Shown piece after piece: positions 1 to 8,433 of a stretch of DNA of 64,000 nt (positions are counted from its first letter, which is position 1; each line of letters starts with the position of its first letter). This stretch comes from DASYKT01 sp035995185. Its GTDB lineage: Bacteria > Acidobacteriota > Blastocatellia > Pyrinomonadales > Pyrinomonadaceae. The notes below the pieces were generated by a model. That model did not search any database. It was not told where the DNA came from and was given only the letters and a program-made list of their open reading frames with translations. The stretch is from positions 124,001-188,000 of the forward strand of contig DASYKT010000011.1 in assembly GCA_035995185.1 (NCBI GenBank), written 5' to 3'. Made by a program: the position numbers and the translations under genes.

Positions 1-681
1 GTTATCGTGTACACGCCGGAGTTTGGCCCTACGACCAAAACTAAAGACGGCGGAGCGGAGATCGTAATGAAAACCGAGTGCGGTCCGAAGAATGGGCCTG
101 AAGAATGCAAAGGCAAAGTTATTTCCATAAACGAAGAAAAAGGGAACAGCGCTATTCCCGCCGGCGGCATGGTGGTTTCTATCGACAGCGGCCTGAAAGA
201 GTTTGCGCATCACGTGAGCGGGGTAAAAAGCTTTTCAAAAGGAAAATGGTTTTTCCTGCTCCCATTCTATGTGGTCGCACCGGGTAACAGCGCGATATTC
301 CAGAATTCTCTCAGGGCCGAAGATATCGTTGCCGGGGTTCCGCAGCTTATCAAAAACGGCAAAATAGAGATTACCTGGGAGCAGGAAAAATCAAGCAAGT
401 CTTTTGTCGAGACAAAACACCCGCGCACGGCGGTCGCGAAATTAAAGGACGGCAAATTTTTGATGATCACGGTCGACGGCCGGAGCGAATCGAGCGGCGG
501 CATCAGTCTGAACGATCTGGCGGCTCTCCTGCTGGAATTTGGCGCAACGGACGGGATGAACCTGGACGGCGGCGGGTCGACCACGATGTTTGTGGACGGC
601 AAAGTGGTCAATCACCCTTCCGACAAGGACGGCGAACGAAAAGTGAGCGATGCGCTGCTGGTGTTTCCGCGTAAGAGATAG
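1..681 (+). CDS. Phosphodiester glycosidase family protein (NAGPA-like domain), 5' end outside window
   Basis: The reading frame is open from the first base, so the gene is cut by the window edge; a GTG at 7 is in frame but the preceding codons read V-I and continue the domain. The protein ends with the features of the NAGPA/phosphodiester glycosidase domain: a core with HPRTAVAKLKDGKFLMITVDGR, then the segment GATDGMNLDGGGSTTMFVDG and the closing SDALLVFPRKR. In characterised relatives this domain removes GlcNAc from a phosphodiester link; bacterial versions act on exopolysaccharide or cell-wall glycans and are mostly exported. The signal peptide, if any, lies outside. It converges on the polysaccharide cluster, so an envelope-glycan role is plausible but inferred. 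Confidence 0.85.
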   Translation, partial: VIVYTPEFGPTTKTKDGGAEIVMKTECGPKNGPEECKGKVISINEEKGNSAIPAGGMVVSIDSGLKEFAHHVSGVKSFSKGKWFFLLPFYVVAPGNSAIFQNSLRAEDIVAGVPQLIKNGKIEITWEQEKSSKSFVETKHPRTAVAKLKDGKFLMITVDGRSESSGGISLNDLAALLLEFGATDGMNLDGGGSTTMFVDGKVVNHPSDKDGERKVSDALLVFPRKR

Positions 682-688
682 CTGACTT

Positions 689-785
689 GTTTAGTGTGTT
701 TGGTGTGTTTCGTGGCTAAGCTTTTAGTTCATTATGTTCAAACAATTTAGAAGAGTTTAACCACGAAACACACTAAACACACGAA
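689..785. repeat. Imperfect inverted repeat between convergent genes
   Basis: A left arm at 689-718 (core TAGTGTGTTTGGTGTGTTT followed by CGTGGCTAA) is nearly the reverse complement of 757-785 (TTAACCACGAAACACACTAA and on). The arms are about 29 bp with few mismatches and a loop of about 38 bp. It sits between the convergent ends of the glycosidase and the O-antigen ligase genes, where it could act as a two-way transcription stop, although no clear U-tract is present. It shares its style, with a GCCACGAA-type outer end, with the repeats at 22421 and 39538. Confidence 0.75.
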
Positions 786-835
786 AAAACAGCCCGCCAT
801 AGTAGCTATAAATATAGCGTCTCTAACAGGATTGA

Positions 836-2212
836 CTAGGTGTCGGTTTTACTGCGCACCTCGCTAATAGCCAGCGCGGCCAAGGTAAGAAACACGAACA
901 TATTTGCGGGGGTTCGCAGCGGAAAATCGAAGAAGCTGTGGATCATGATTCCGAAACAACCGGCGAGCGCCCCGGCCGCCACGCTGTTGCGAAAACGGTC
1001 GGAGGTCGAGAAAAATACACGCAAGCCCTGCCGGAAAAGAAAGTAAATAAAACCGAGAACGCACGCTAAGCCAAAGATGCCCGCGTCCGCCAGGACCTGC
1101 AGATAGTCGTTATGCGCCTGCTCGATACGGAAAACGCCGTTCCAGGTGTCGTATTTTGTAAAGGCAACTCCAAAAGCGTCGAGGCCGGCGCCGAGCAGAA
1201 AATTGTCTTTGAAAATTTGCAGCGCGACATACCAGAAATGCGTTCTGCCGTTACTGAGGTCGGCCGTGTTGTTTTCGATTCCCAGCCCGCGCAGCGCGCT
1301 GTCGTTCATCAAAACGGCAATACCCGCGATCAGCAGAAAAAATGCCAGCCCGCCGCCGGTGAGCAATAACTTTCGCCGCTTATTCGAAGCCTCTCCGGCT
1401 TCGCGGTTCTCACCGCGCTCGCCCTTTTTTAAGAAGGCAAAGATAGTTACCGCGCCGAGCACGCCCAAAAGGCTGATCATCCCGCCGCGCGAACCGGTCA
1501 TTACCAGCGCTATGCCCATTAGTACCGCGGCCAGCAAAAAAATGACGCGCAGTTCTTTTTTCACGCTCTTTCCATAAAGCAAGCCAAGGCTTAAACCCAG
1601 GGTCATTTCCATCAAACCGGCAAAGTGATGGCTATTGACATAAGGCCCGAATGAACTTGCCTGAACGGTTTGCCGCGCGCCGTAGATGTTGTCAGGGTTG
1701 AGCAGTTTTTGCAGGATGGCGAAAACGGCGATCAGCGCGCCGAAAATAATAACGGCTTTCACTACCCGGCGGAATTGTTTTTTGTCCGAAAAAAAACTGA
1801 GCGCGGCGGCAAAATAGACCGCGTACTCGACCAACCTTATGACCGCCATACGGGTGGCGTTCTGGTCGAGCGACAAGGTTCGCGAGGCAGGGACAGAAAG
1901 CGCCGCTCCCAAGTCGGAGCCGCCGGAACCGCCGAGCGGCAAAAGCTGTACAAGCCCGATCAATATCATGCCCGTGATCGCATATTGCGTGGGATCGGTG
2001 CTAAAACTTAATTCGCCGGACCGCAACGACCCGGCCAGCCAAAGTAAAAGCACCATGATGAGAAAAAAGGCCAGCAAACCGGTCGCGCCGGCATCGACCG
2101 CGCCATAGGCGATGACCGAAAAGACAAGTATCAGGCAGAGGAGAACGACGATCGCGGTCGCGAATCGTTTCGGCCCGGCGCCGTCGGTCATGTCTGTCCG
2201 TTTTTCCCTCAT
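836..2212 (-). CDS. O-antigen ligase family / Wzy-like polymerase membrane protein
   Basis: A 458-residue polytopic membrane protein with about a dozen hydrophobic segments and the Wzy_C/O-antigen ligase signature: TGSRGGMISLLGVLGA near residue 230 and a long periplasmic loop carrying NGRTHFWYVALQIFKDNFLLGAGLDAFG, then EQAHNDYLQVLADAGI near residue 365. The H-N-x-Y motif and the R-G-G segment are typical of enzymes that polymerise lipid-linked repeat units or ligate them to an acceptor. It is the last gene of the minus-strand polysaccharide run, and its ATG overlaps the stop of the TPR gene (ATGA), so the two are probably translationally coupled. Ligase versus polymerase cannot be decided from sequence alone. 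Confidence 0.85.
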   Translation of the reverse strand: MREKRTDMTDGAGPKRFATAIVVLLCLILVFSVIAYGAVDAGATGLLAFFLIMVLLLWLAGSLRSGELSFSTDPTQYAITGMILIGLVQLLPLGGSGGSDLGAALSVPASRTLSLDQNATRMAVIRLVEYAVYFAAALSFFSDKKQFRRVVKAVIIFGALIAVFAILQKLLNPDNIYGARQTVQASSFGPYVNSHHFAGLMEMTLGLSLGLLYGKSVKKELRVIFLLAAVLMGIALVMTGSRGGMISLLGVLGAVTIFAFLKKGERGENREAGEASNKRRKLLLTGGGLAFFLLIAGIAVLMNDSALRGLGIENNTADLSNGRTHFWYVALQIFKDNFLLGAGLDAFGVAFTKYDTWNGVFRIEQAHNDYLQVLADAGIFGLACVLGFIYFLFRQGLRVFFSTSDRFRNSVAAGALAGCFGIMIHSFFDFPLRTPANMFVFLTLAALAISEVRSKTDT

Positions 2213-3495
2213 CTTTTTTCTATACTGAGATCGTCAAACCAGATCTTTCCTTCGATCGAGCAATTCTGACAGCCGTTACGCACCAGCCGGACGATGAGCC
2301 CTTCGGTCTGCGCGCTTGTTTTAAGATCGGCGTTTAGTTCTTCCCAACCGGTGCTTTCGGCTGAGATGTCTTTGGTCGCCCCTAATACCTCGCCGGAATT
2401 TGCGTCTACTATTTCCCAGCGCAGCGCGCCGGTCGTCTTGATCTGGCTTTGAATGAAAACCCTGAAGCGGTATGACGCACCGCTATCGACGGCCACGACC
2501 TGGTAAATTTGACGAAAATCCTTACCGGAACCCTTCGCAAATATCATCACCAGGCTAAAGCTGCCGCTGTGTCTTTGTTTGTCGTCGACTCCTATTGCCG
2601 GCTGCGCCCCAACCGGTATTTGCCAATTGAAAGGCGACGGATCGGCTATATCGATCGGTGTTTCAAAACCGGGATTTGTAAAGGCTCCCACTGCCGGCCG
2701 CGCCGCGCCATTTTCCCCGCCCTTTTCCCCGGACGCAGAATGCATTTGCACGAGATGACGGAATTTCTTTTCCTTTAGCAAAAGGCCGGACAGCTGATCG
2801 CCGTTCTCTTTGAAGGAAATATTTTTTTCTGCTTCCGAAAGGGAATTCCAGAGCGCGAGGCTTTCGTCAAACTTTTTTTGGCGGGCCAGCGTTAAGGCCA
2901 AAGCGGCTTTCATCGCGGGCGTATTGCCGAATTTTTCCAGGACCGCCAGATAACCTTCGTCGGAAAATTGCAGGGCGGTACCGGCGGCCGTAACGGCAAA
3001 TGCCGCATTGCCTTCAATGGCCCGCCGCATTTCGGCAAAAGCCTCTTCCGTCCGGCCTTCGCGCAGCAGCACGTTTCCCAGCGCCCAGTGGACCTGCGCA
3101 TAATTTGGCGCCAACGTCAGGGCATGCCGCAAAGCCTTTTCCGCGCCGGGGGTATCGCCGCTATGTTCGCGGGCGCGCGCCAGCGGCAGCCAGTAACGGT
3201 AATCCGAGGGGGAAAGGGCGGCGGCCCGCTCATAGGCCTGAGCGGCATTAGCAGCATCTTCGGGAAGAAAACCTTTTTCGTATAAGACCCCCAGGGCATA
3301 GTGGGTTTGCGAGTCGTCGGGGGCCCAGACGGTGGCCAGTTTGGCGATCTCTTTATCTTCTACCCGCATCGCCGCCGAATCAGCCACGCACCAGCGCAGG
3401 ACGATGACGAGCGCCGCCAGCAGGACCACTGCGAACAGCAGCAAAAGAATTCGACCGGGTAAAGTTTTTAATTCAAACGATATTTGAGACGGCAT
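2209..3495 (-). CDS. Membrane-anchored TPR protein with C-terminal carbohydrate-binding-like module
   Basis: 428 residues. A hydrophobic segment at about 15-35 (LLLLFAVVLLAALVIVL) anchors the N-terminus. Tetratricopeptide repeats follow at roughly 60-240; recognisable TPR pieces include THYALGVLYEKG, YRYWLPLARAREHSGDTPGA and AQVHWALGNVLLREGR. After about residue 270 comes a jelly-roll-like stretch (NPGFETPIDIADPSPFNW ... LRWEIVDANSGE ... WFDDLSIEKR) resembling CBM-type folds. TPR partners of Wzy/ligase proteins are common in exopolysaccharide loci, where they scaffold the assembly complex; here the gene overlaps the ligase gene by 4 bp. The glycan-binding idea for the C-terminal part is inference. 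Confidence 0.75.
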   Translation of the reverse strand: MPSQISFELKTLPGRILLLLFAVVLLAALVIVLRWCVADSAAMRVEDKEIAKLATVWAPDDSQTHYALGVLYEKGFLPEDAANAAQAYERAAALSPSDYRYWLPLARAREHSGDTPGAEKALRHALTLAPNYAQVHWALGNVLLREGRTEEAFAEMRRAIEGNAAFAVTAAGTALQFSDEGYLAVLEKFGNTPAMKAALALTLARQKKFDESLALWNSLSEAEKNISFKENGDQLSGLLLKEKKFRHLVQMHSASGEKGGENGAARPAVGAFTNPGFETPIDIADPSPFNWQIPVGAQPAIGVDDKQRHSGSFSLVMIFAKGSGKDFRQIYQVVAVDSGASYRFRVFIQSQIKTTGALRWEIVDANSGEVLGATKDISAESTGWEELNADLKTSAQTEGLIVRLVRNGCQNCSIEGKIWFDDLSIEKR

Positions 3496-3514
3496 CTGGT
3501 TTCGTTACCGGCGG

Positions 3515-5329
3515 TTATTCAAGAAAATCGTCCAGAACTTCGATCTTAAGCTGGGCGCGCATCAAATTTACTTCGGCGCTGCGGCACATCTCTTTTATTT
3601 TTTCCAGCCGCTGCGGATCGACCTGGCGAAAAGACAGCAGCACGTCCTGGATCCGATTTTGCCGGCAGATCTCAAGAAGCGAGCCGTTGCCGCCAAAGAC
3701 CGGCAGTCCATGAATGACCTTGTCCTTCTTGAACGGATCGTCGTCCACAAAACCTACCGGCGTGTATTTCCAATCGGAATTATTTTTTAGTTCGCGCAAC
3801 ACAAGCTCGCCGCCATCGCCCGCACCGTAGATCAAAACACGGCGTCCGTCTTCTCTCACCGGCGAAGGCAAAAGCTGGCGGAATAAACGAAAAGCCAGGC
3901 GGCTGGTGCTGACGGCCGCCATCAGCAGGAATGCGTCCAGCACGAATAACATGCGTGAGAATCCGGCAAAGCGGTAGATCAGCAGGATCGCCAAGATGCT
4001 CAGGATCGAACCGAGCGCGACGCCTTTACCGAAGGTGACCACGTCTTTTATGCTGGTATAGCGCCAGATGCCGCGGTAGACACCGACCACCAGAAAAGCG
4101 ACCAGCTTTAAAATTATCAGTATCGGCAGGGACTTGAGAAACAGGTCCCAATCCGAGGTGTCCTCAAAGCGCGGGAATAAGATGACGTAAGAGTAATAAT
4201 AAGCGAGCGCTATTAAAAAACCATCGAGAAGCACTTCAAAAATACGGCGTTTATGCGAAAGGTTAACCAGAAAGCCGAACGCGACGCGTTTTTCCAGCGC
4301 CAGGTCTTCCTGTTCGGATTCATAGACCTTTACCTTTGCCAGGTAGACTCCGATCAGGGCCAGGATCAGCGTGAACAGAGCGATCAGCCCGAGGCTCTGC
4401 GCGGGGCTTAGTTCGCGCACAAGATAGGCCAGCCCGCCGGAAAAGACCGCCAGCCCGTACAAGAGAAGCACCGCCGAACGTTCACCCAGTCCCAGCGCCA
4501 CCAGCCGGTGCGAGGTGTGGTCGCGGCCTCCCTGCGAAGCCGGTTGTCCCCGCATCTTTCGCAGGATGGTGACAAAGGCCGTGTCAAAGATCGGCACGAA
4601 CAGCGTCAAAACAGGCACCGCTAAAACAGCGAGGATGTGGCGCGAACGCCCGCCGAACTGGCTCTGCAATACCGTGCTCGCGAGAAAGAAACCGATGAAC
4701 ATCGAACCGCAGTCGCCCATAAAGATCGAAGCGGGGTTGAAATTGAAAATCAGAAATCCGAGCAGCGCGCCGATAAAGGCCGAGACGAGGATGAGTTCAA
4801 AGGTCTGCCCGTTGAGATACAGCACCACCCCCAACGCCATGGCGGCAATAGCCGCTATGCCTGCCGCCAGGCCGTCCATGTTGTCGAGAAGGTTGAGCGC
4901 ATTGGTGAGGCCGATCAGCCAAAAGACCGTGATACAGATATTTGCCACTTGCGAGTCGGTCCACTGCAGGACCAGGCCGTAGCCCACCACTATGACCGCG
5001 CCGATAACCTGCCCGATCAATTTTTGATACGGTTTTATATGCAGCAGGTCATCGACCAATCCCACGAGAAACAGGAAAGAGCTGCCGGCCAGGATCACCA
5101 ACAACTCGTTGGTCGGCGGCCAGAGAAAGAAAATACTGGCAGAGACCGTGGCCAGGTAAATGGCGACACCGCCCATCATGGCGGTCGGTTTTTTATGCCA
5201 GCGGTCGATCTTGGGCTTGGCGACAAAGTTATACTTTCGGGCAAACCAGCGAACGAGCAAAGTCAAAGCGATGGCCAGAACAAGGCTTGTCGCCGCAACT
5301 ATGGAAGGGTTTGCAGACATTTGCAGCAT
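3515..5329 (-). CDS. WecA/TagO-type polyprenyl-phosphate phosphoglycosyltransferase fused to a FlaA1/CapD N-terminal-like module
   Basis: 604 residues in two modules. Residues 1-330 are a multi-pass MraY/WecA family enzyme with the Mg-binding DD at 93-94 (LVDDLLHIKP), NALNLLDNMDGLAAG at about 143-157, MGDCGSMFIGF at about 204-214 and the GRDHTSHR loop at about 268-275. Such enzymes transfer a sugar-1-phosphate from a UDP-sugar to undecaprenyl phosphate, the first membrane step of glycan assembly. Residues 350-604 carry four more hydrophobic segments and a Rossmann unit (VLIYGAGDGGELVLREL from about 498) like the N-terminal part of FlaA1/WbpM/CapD proteins, but the SDR dehydratase domain that normally follows is absent. 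The product is presumably the initiating enzyme of this locus; the role of the second module is unknown. Confidence 0.85.
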   Translation of the reverse strand: MLQMSANPSIVAATSLVLAIALTLLVRWFARKYNFVAKPKIDRWHKKPTAMMGGVAIYLATVSASIFFLWPPTNELLVILAGSSFLFLVGLVDDLLHIKPYQKLIGQVIGAVIVVGYGLVLQWTDSQVANICITVFWLIGLTNALNLLDNMDGLAAGIAAIAAMALGVVLYLNGQTFELILVSAFIGALLGFLIFNFNPASIFMGDCGSMFIGFFLASTVLQSQFGGRSRHILAVLAVPVLTLFVPIFDTAFVTILRKMRGQPASQGGRDHTSHRLVALGLGERSAVLLLYGLAVFSGGLAYLVRELSPAQSLGLIALFTLILALIGVYLAKVKVYESEQEDLALEKRVAFGFLVNLSHKRRIFEVLLDGFLIALAYYYSYVILFPRFEDTSDWDLFLKSLPILIILKLVAFLVVGVYRGIWRYTSIKDVVTFGKGVALGSILSILAILLIYRFAGFSRMLFVLDAFLLMAAVSTSRLAFRLFRQLLPSPVREDGRRVLIYGAGDGGELVLRELKNNSDWKYTPVGFVDDDPFKKDKVIHGLPVFGGNGSLLEICRQNRIQDVLLSFRQVDPQRLEKIKEMCRSAEVNLMRAQLKIEVLDDFLE

Positions 5330-5416
5330 AGATTTCCCGCTAAAAGTAGAAGAGGCGGTATTTTAACTAAATCGCCGACAGTTTAACAAGAATTCAGGAC
5401 TTTTTTCTGTTTGGCG

Positions 5417-6640
5417 CTATACCAATTCCCGATAAAGTCTCTGTAAATCCTCAACCAGCCTTGTTTTATCGTATTTTACCACGGTATAGGAATTACCGCT
5501 TTCGCCCAGCTTTTCCCGCAGTTTTTCGTTTTCCGCCAAGTGAATCAACCCGGTCAAGAGATCTTCGGCGGAACCCGAGCGGACCAGAACGGCGCGTTCG
5601 CAGACCTTAAAACTACCGGTTTCTTCCACGACCTCGCCGGCCAGGTCTACCACCCCGCCAACGGCGGTGGCGATCACCGCCCTGCCGCAGTACATCGCTT
5701 CGATCAGCGAAAGCGGCGTGCCTTCATTAAGAGACGTCAAAGCGATGATGTCCGATCCGGGATAAAAAACTTCGGGGTCGGTGCGATGACCGAGAAAAGT
5801 GACCAGCTCCGATAAACCTGATGCCTCAAGACCGCTTTGAAGCTCTTCCCGCAATTCGCCGTCGCCGACGATCACAAATTTTAGTTTTGGCAGCCTGTCC
5901 TTTTTACTTTCGCGATAGAGTCTGGCGGCTTCCAGCAAAAGCGGAACGTTTTTGATCGCCGTCAGCCGCCCGACGAAACCGACCACGATCTCATCGTCTT
6001 TGGCGCCGATCTCTTTACGAAAAGCTTCGCGGTTTGCTTTCAGGTCTCCAAACGCTTCAAAATCGATTCCCAGCGGGATCACTTCAAACTGTTTCTTTTT
6101 ACCGATGCCGAATTTTACATGGATCTCTTCCAGCTGCTGGTTCGATATGACGACGATCTTGTCGGTGGCAAAGCGGGCGAGAAATTTTTCTATCAGCAAA
6201 AAAACGCGCGTTTTCCACTTACCGTAATAGCTGTGAAAAATGTGGCCGTGAAAAGTGTGAACGACCTTTACCCGCCGCGGCCTGCCGATCAGAGTTTTCC
6301 AGGTCAGCCAGCGGTAGAGGAAGCCCGCGCCGCGGCCTATCACGCCCGCCTTTGCCGTGTGAGTGTGGATCACGTCGGGCTGTTCTTGTTTTATCAACCG
6401 GTAAACTTTGGCGAGAGAAGAGGCGTCTTTAAGCGAGAGCTCGCGGCTCATTTCGGGAATATGCAGCGGGGCCACTCCATTTTCGCGGGCGAAATAGCTC
6501 ATATCTTCTTCGCCCTCGGGAACGGTTCCCGCGACCAGGATCGAGCTGAATTCTTCGTCTTGTAGTTCTTTTGTGAGCCAAACGACGTGGCGCGCCGGGC
6601 CGCCGACATTGAGCCGCGCGATGATACGAAAGATTTTCAT
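5417..6640 (-). CDS. Glycosyltransferase family 4
   Basis: 407 residues with the two-Rossmann GT-B architecture. The N-terminal acceptor domain begins MKIFRIIARLNVGGPARHV, and VIHTHTAKAGVIGRGAG near 95-110 is typical of capsule/EPS GT4 enzymes. The C-terminal donor domain shows VGFVGRLTAIKNVPLLLEAA near 225 and the E-x7-E signature in SLNEGTPLSLIEAMYCGRAVIA near 310. It would act at the cytoplasmic face of the membrane, adding a sugar from a nucleotide donor to the lipid-linked intermediate. It follows the phosphoglycosyltransferase gene in position and may add an early sugar, but specificity cannot be read from sequence. The upstream gap of 300 bp to the RmlC-like gene is filled with simple repeats. 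Confidence 0.88.
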   Translation of the reverse strand: MKIFRIIARLNVGGPARHVVWLTKELQDEEFSSILVAGTVPEGEEDMSYFARENGVAPLHIPEMSRELSLKDASSLAKVYRLIKQEQPDVIHTHTAKAGVIGRGAGFLYRWLTWKTLIGRPRRVKVVHTFHGHIFHSYYGKWKTRVFLLIEKFLARFATDKIVVISNQQLEEIHVKFGIGKKKQFEVIPLGIDFEAFGDLKANREAFRKEIGAKDDEIVVGFVGRLTAIKNVPLLLEAARLYRESKKDRLPKLKFVIVGDGELREELQSGLEASGLSELVTFLGHRTDPEVFYPGSDIIALTSLNEGTPLSLIEAMYCGRAVIATAVGGVVDLAGEVVEETGSFKVCERAVLVRSGSAEDLLTGLIHLAENEKLREKLGESGNSYTVVKYDKTRLVEDLQRLYRELV

Positions 6641-6754
6641 CCGGATGATCTAAACAGCAGCCGGCGGATCGCGGGCGGCAACGGTTTTTCAACCGAAGCG
6701 GCCGGCGATCGTACGATAGTGCAGGGATATCGCTGCCGGCTGCTGAACTTTTAC

Positions 6755-6832
6755 GAGTCTGGAGAGTCTGGAGAGTCTGGAGAGTCCGGAGAGTCCGGAG
6801 AGTCCGGAGGGTCCGGAGAGTCAAGAGAGTCT
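6755..6832. repeat. 9-bp tandem repeat array (GAGTCYGGA unit)
   Basis: About 8.7 back-to-back copies of a 9-bp unit: three GAGTCTGGA, three GAGTCCGGA, then GGGTCCGGA, GAGTCAAGA and a partial copy. It lies between the GT4 and RmlC-like genes. In one plus-strand frame it encodes a Gly-Glu-Ser run, but no gene start or family supports translation. A second array of the opposite strand sense starts 22 bp further on. Confidence 0.9.
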
Positions 6833-6854
6833 TAAATCAAAGCCTAACTCTTTT

Positions 6855-6937
6855 ACTCTCAAAACTCTTTACTCTCAAGACTCTCTAAACTCTCTAGACT
6901 CTCTAAACTCCCTGGACTCGCAAGACTCGCAAGACTG
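6855..6937. repeat. Second 9-bp tandem array, opposite strand sense
   Basis: About nine units of the form ACTCTCTAR (later ACTCGCAAG) run in 9-bp steps, with one 7-bp slip at 6864-6870. This is roughly the reverse-complement class of the array at 6755-6832 (purine-rich GAGTC there, pyrimidine-rich GACTC here), so the two arrays face each other and could fold into one long hairpin. It ends at the stop codon of the RmlC-like gene. Confidence 0.85.
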
Positions 6938-6939
6938 TT

Positions 6940-7428
6940 TTATAAAACAAAGATCGTATCCGGGTCATCTTCGTGCCGGATCTCATCTATGGGCTGTCTT
7001 TTTCCTTCGCCCTTGTACAAACGGTTGGGACAATTTATCACAACGCCTTTTTGCGTGCCGCTGACGTTTTTATAAGTATGGACCACGCCTTTCGGAACTA
7101 TCACCGCTTGCGGATTATCTTCACCCACGGTCATTATCATCCGGTAATTATAGGTCGGCGAATCGGCGCGATTGTCCCACATCCCGAACTGAAAATTTCC
7201 CGGCCCGATAAAACAGAAAAGGTCGGCCTGGTCGACGTGCTCGTGCGGGCCGCGCTGCACGCCGGGTTCGGTGACCGAAATATACGCCATCGCGGGATAA
7301 AATTCTTCCGCGATCTCATCGTGTCGAAACAGCTCAGCCAGCCAGCCGCGGTCATCGTAAAATTTCTTGAGCGGGTAAACGACAACGTCTTTTATATCCC
7401 CGTCAGTGAATTCCATAAAGTCTATCAA
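6940..7428 (-). CDS. RmlC-like cupin (dTDP-4-dehydrorhamnose 3,5-epimerase family)
   Basis: 162 residues with an RmlC/WxcM-type cupin: GWLAELFRHDEI near 28, the histidine-bearing VQRGPHEHVDQADLF near 58-72 that aligns with the catalytic RGxH of RmlC, VIVPKGVVHTYKN near 112-124 and a C-terminal NRLYKGEGKR ... HEDDP like the end of true RmlC. Family members epimerise or isomerise nucleotide-linked 4-keto sugars. RmlA is the next gene upstream in the transcript, 205 bp away, but RmlB and RmlD are not in the window, so the dTDP sugar made here is uncertain. It is slightly shorter than classical RmlC (about 180 residues). The start is ATG at 7428; MEFTD at 7416 is an alternative. Confidence 0.75.
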   Translation of the reverse strand: MIDFMEFTDGDIKDVVVYPLKKFYDDRGWLAELFRHDEIAEEFYPAMAYISVTEPGVQRGPHEHVDQADLFCFIGPGNFQFGMWDNRADSPTYNYRMIMTVGEDNPQAVIVPKGVVHTYKNVSGTQKGVVINCPNRLYKGEGKRQPIDEIRHEDDPDTIFVL

Positions 7429-7434
7429 GTCTAT

Positions 7435-7640
7435 AGCCGCGTAGCGGCTGTTTGATCATAGCCGTGGGTTTCAACCCACGGAAACATAAAAGATAATGAC
7501 GATGTCGCGTTAGCGACAAATGAGTATCATTGACGCGCAAAATCTACGATTATTTTTCAGCCGTCTCTGACGCGACGTACATTGCGTCCTATTTTACCGT
7601 GGGTTAAAACCCACGGCTACATTCACCGTACCGCTACGCG
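7435..7640. repeat. Cluster of short REP-like palindromes
   Basis: The gap between the RmlC-like and rmlA genes contains several palindromes: AGCCGCGTAGCGGCT near 7435-7449, CCGTGGGTTTCAACCCACGG near 7464-7483, a TGTCGCGTTAGCGACA element near 7503-7518, CCGTGGGTTAAAACCCACGG near 7597-7616 and ACCGCTACGCGGT near 7629-7641. The two CCGTGGG elements are near-identical copies and are themselves in inverted arrangement with their TAGCC/GGCTA flanks. Nothing coding was seen here. Confidence 0.8.
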
Positions 7641-8401
7641 GTAAGAGCCGACTCGCCAGACTTGCCAGACAGTTTATTAGCACCTGTTTCCGCCACCAGA
7701 TTCGAGGCGCGCAGCAAGCTTTCAAAAGTTCCGGCGTCGGTCCACCAGCCGTCGAGTTGGCTCCAGGTCATCTCGCCGCGATCGATGTAGATATTGTTGA
7801 CATCGGTTATTTCCAGTTCGCCGCGGGCCGAAGGCTCCAGGCTGCGGATGGCTTCAAAAACAGTGCCGTCGTAAAAATAGATGCCGATAACGGCCAGATC
7901 GGATTTCGGTGCCGCAGGTTTTTCTTCAATGCGGGTCACGCGGCCGCCGTCTAAAACAGGCACGCCAAAACGCTGCGGATCGGTCACTTTTTTCAATAAA
8001 ATTTTTGCGCCTTTTCCCTGGCGGCGATAATCATCCGCTGCCTGGCGAATATTGTTTTCGATGATGTTATCGCCCAGAACGACACAGATGGGTTCTTCGT
8101 CGGCAAAATGTTCGACCAGCGAAAGAGCATCGGCGATGCCGCCTTCGCCTTCCTGATAGGTGTAGTTCAAATGTTTCAGGCCGAATTCTTTTCCGTTGCC
8201 CAGAAGTTTCAGAAAGTCACCGGCGGAGTTGCCGCCCGTCACGATCATAATATCGTCGATACCCGCATTTATCAGCGCACGGATGGGGTAATAGATCATC
8301 GGCAGGTCGTGGACCGGCAGTAAATGTTTATTTGTGATCTTTGTCAGCGGATAAAGCCTCGAACCCAACCCGCCTGCCAATACTACGCCCTTCATAGTCA
8401 C
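7634..8401 (-). CDS. rmlA: Glucose-1-phosphate thymidylyltransferase (short form)
   Basis: 255 residues; catalyses dTTP + glucose-1-phosphate to dTDP-glucose + PPi in the cytoplasm, the entry to dTDP-sugars. The nucleotide-binding signature VVLAGGLGSRLYPLT is at residues 6-20, followed by KHLLPVHDLPMIYYPI, the metal-binding LGDNI near 117, VIEEKP-like RIEEKPAAP near 160 and WWTDAGT near 218. Length is near the short RmlA-like forms found beside antibiotic and surface-sugar genes (about 240-250) rather than the 290-residue enterobacterial form. The last dozen residues (NKLSGKSGESALTA) overlap a 9-bp GACTYGCCA repeat, so the tail looks like captured intergenic repeat. Only an RmlC-like partner is nearby. 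Confidence 0.88.
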   Translation of the reverse strand: MTMKGVVLAGGLGSRLYPLTKITNKHLLPVHDLPMIYYPIRALINAGIDDIMIVTGGNSAGDFLKLLGNGKEFGLKHLNYTYQEGEGGIADALSLVEHFADEEPICVVLGDNIIENNIRQAADDYRRQGKGAKILLKKVTDPQRFGVPVLDGGRVTRIEEKPAAPKSDLAVIGIYFYDGTVFEAIRSLEPSARGELEITDVNNIYIDRGEMTWSQLDGWWTDAGTFESLLRASNLVAETGANKLSGKSGESALTA

Positions 8402-8433
8402 CTATCGATCCCTTTTTTTGAAAAGTAATATTA

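Noticed and set aside
4637..5386. 249-residue open frame on the plus strand opposite the WecA-type gene
   Set aside because: It is antisense to a convincingly conserved coding region, has no family similarity and its composition mirrors the other strand's codons.
6587..6835. Small Gly-Glu-Ser repeat protein on the plus strand
   Set aside because: The frame owes its length to the 9-bp repeat; there is no ribosome site and it overlaps the GT4 start on the other strand.
6755..6937. CRISPR-like array
   Set aside because: The repeats are 9 bp, contiguous and without spacers; no cas gene is nearby.
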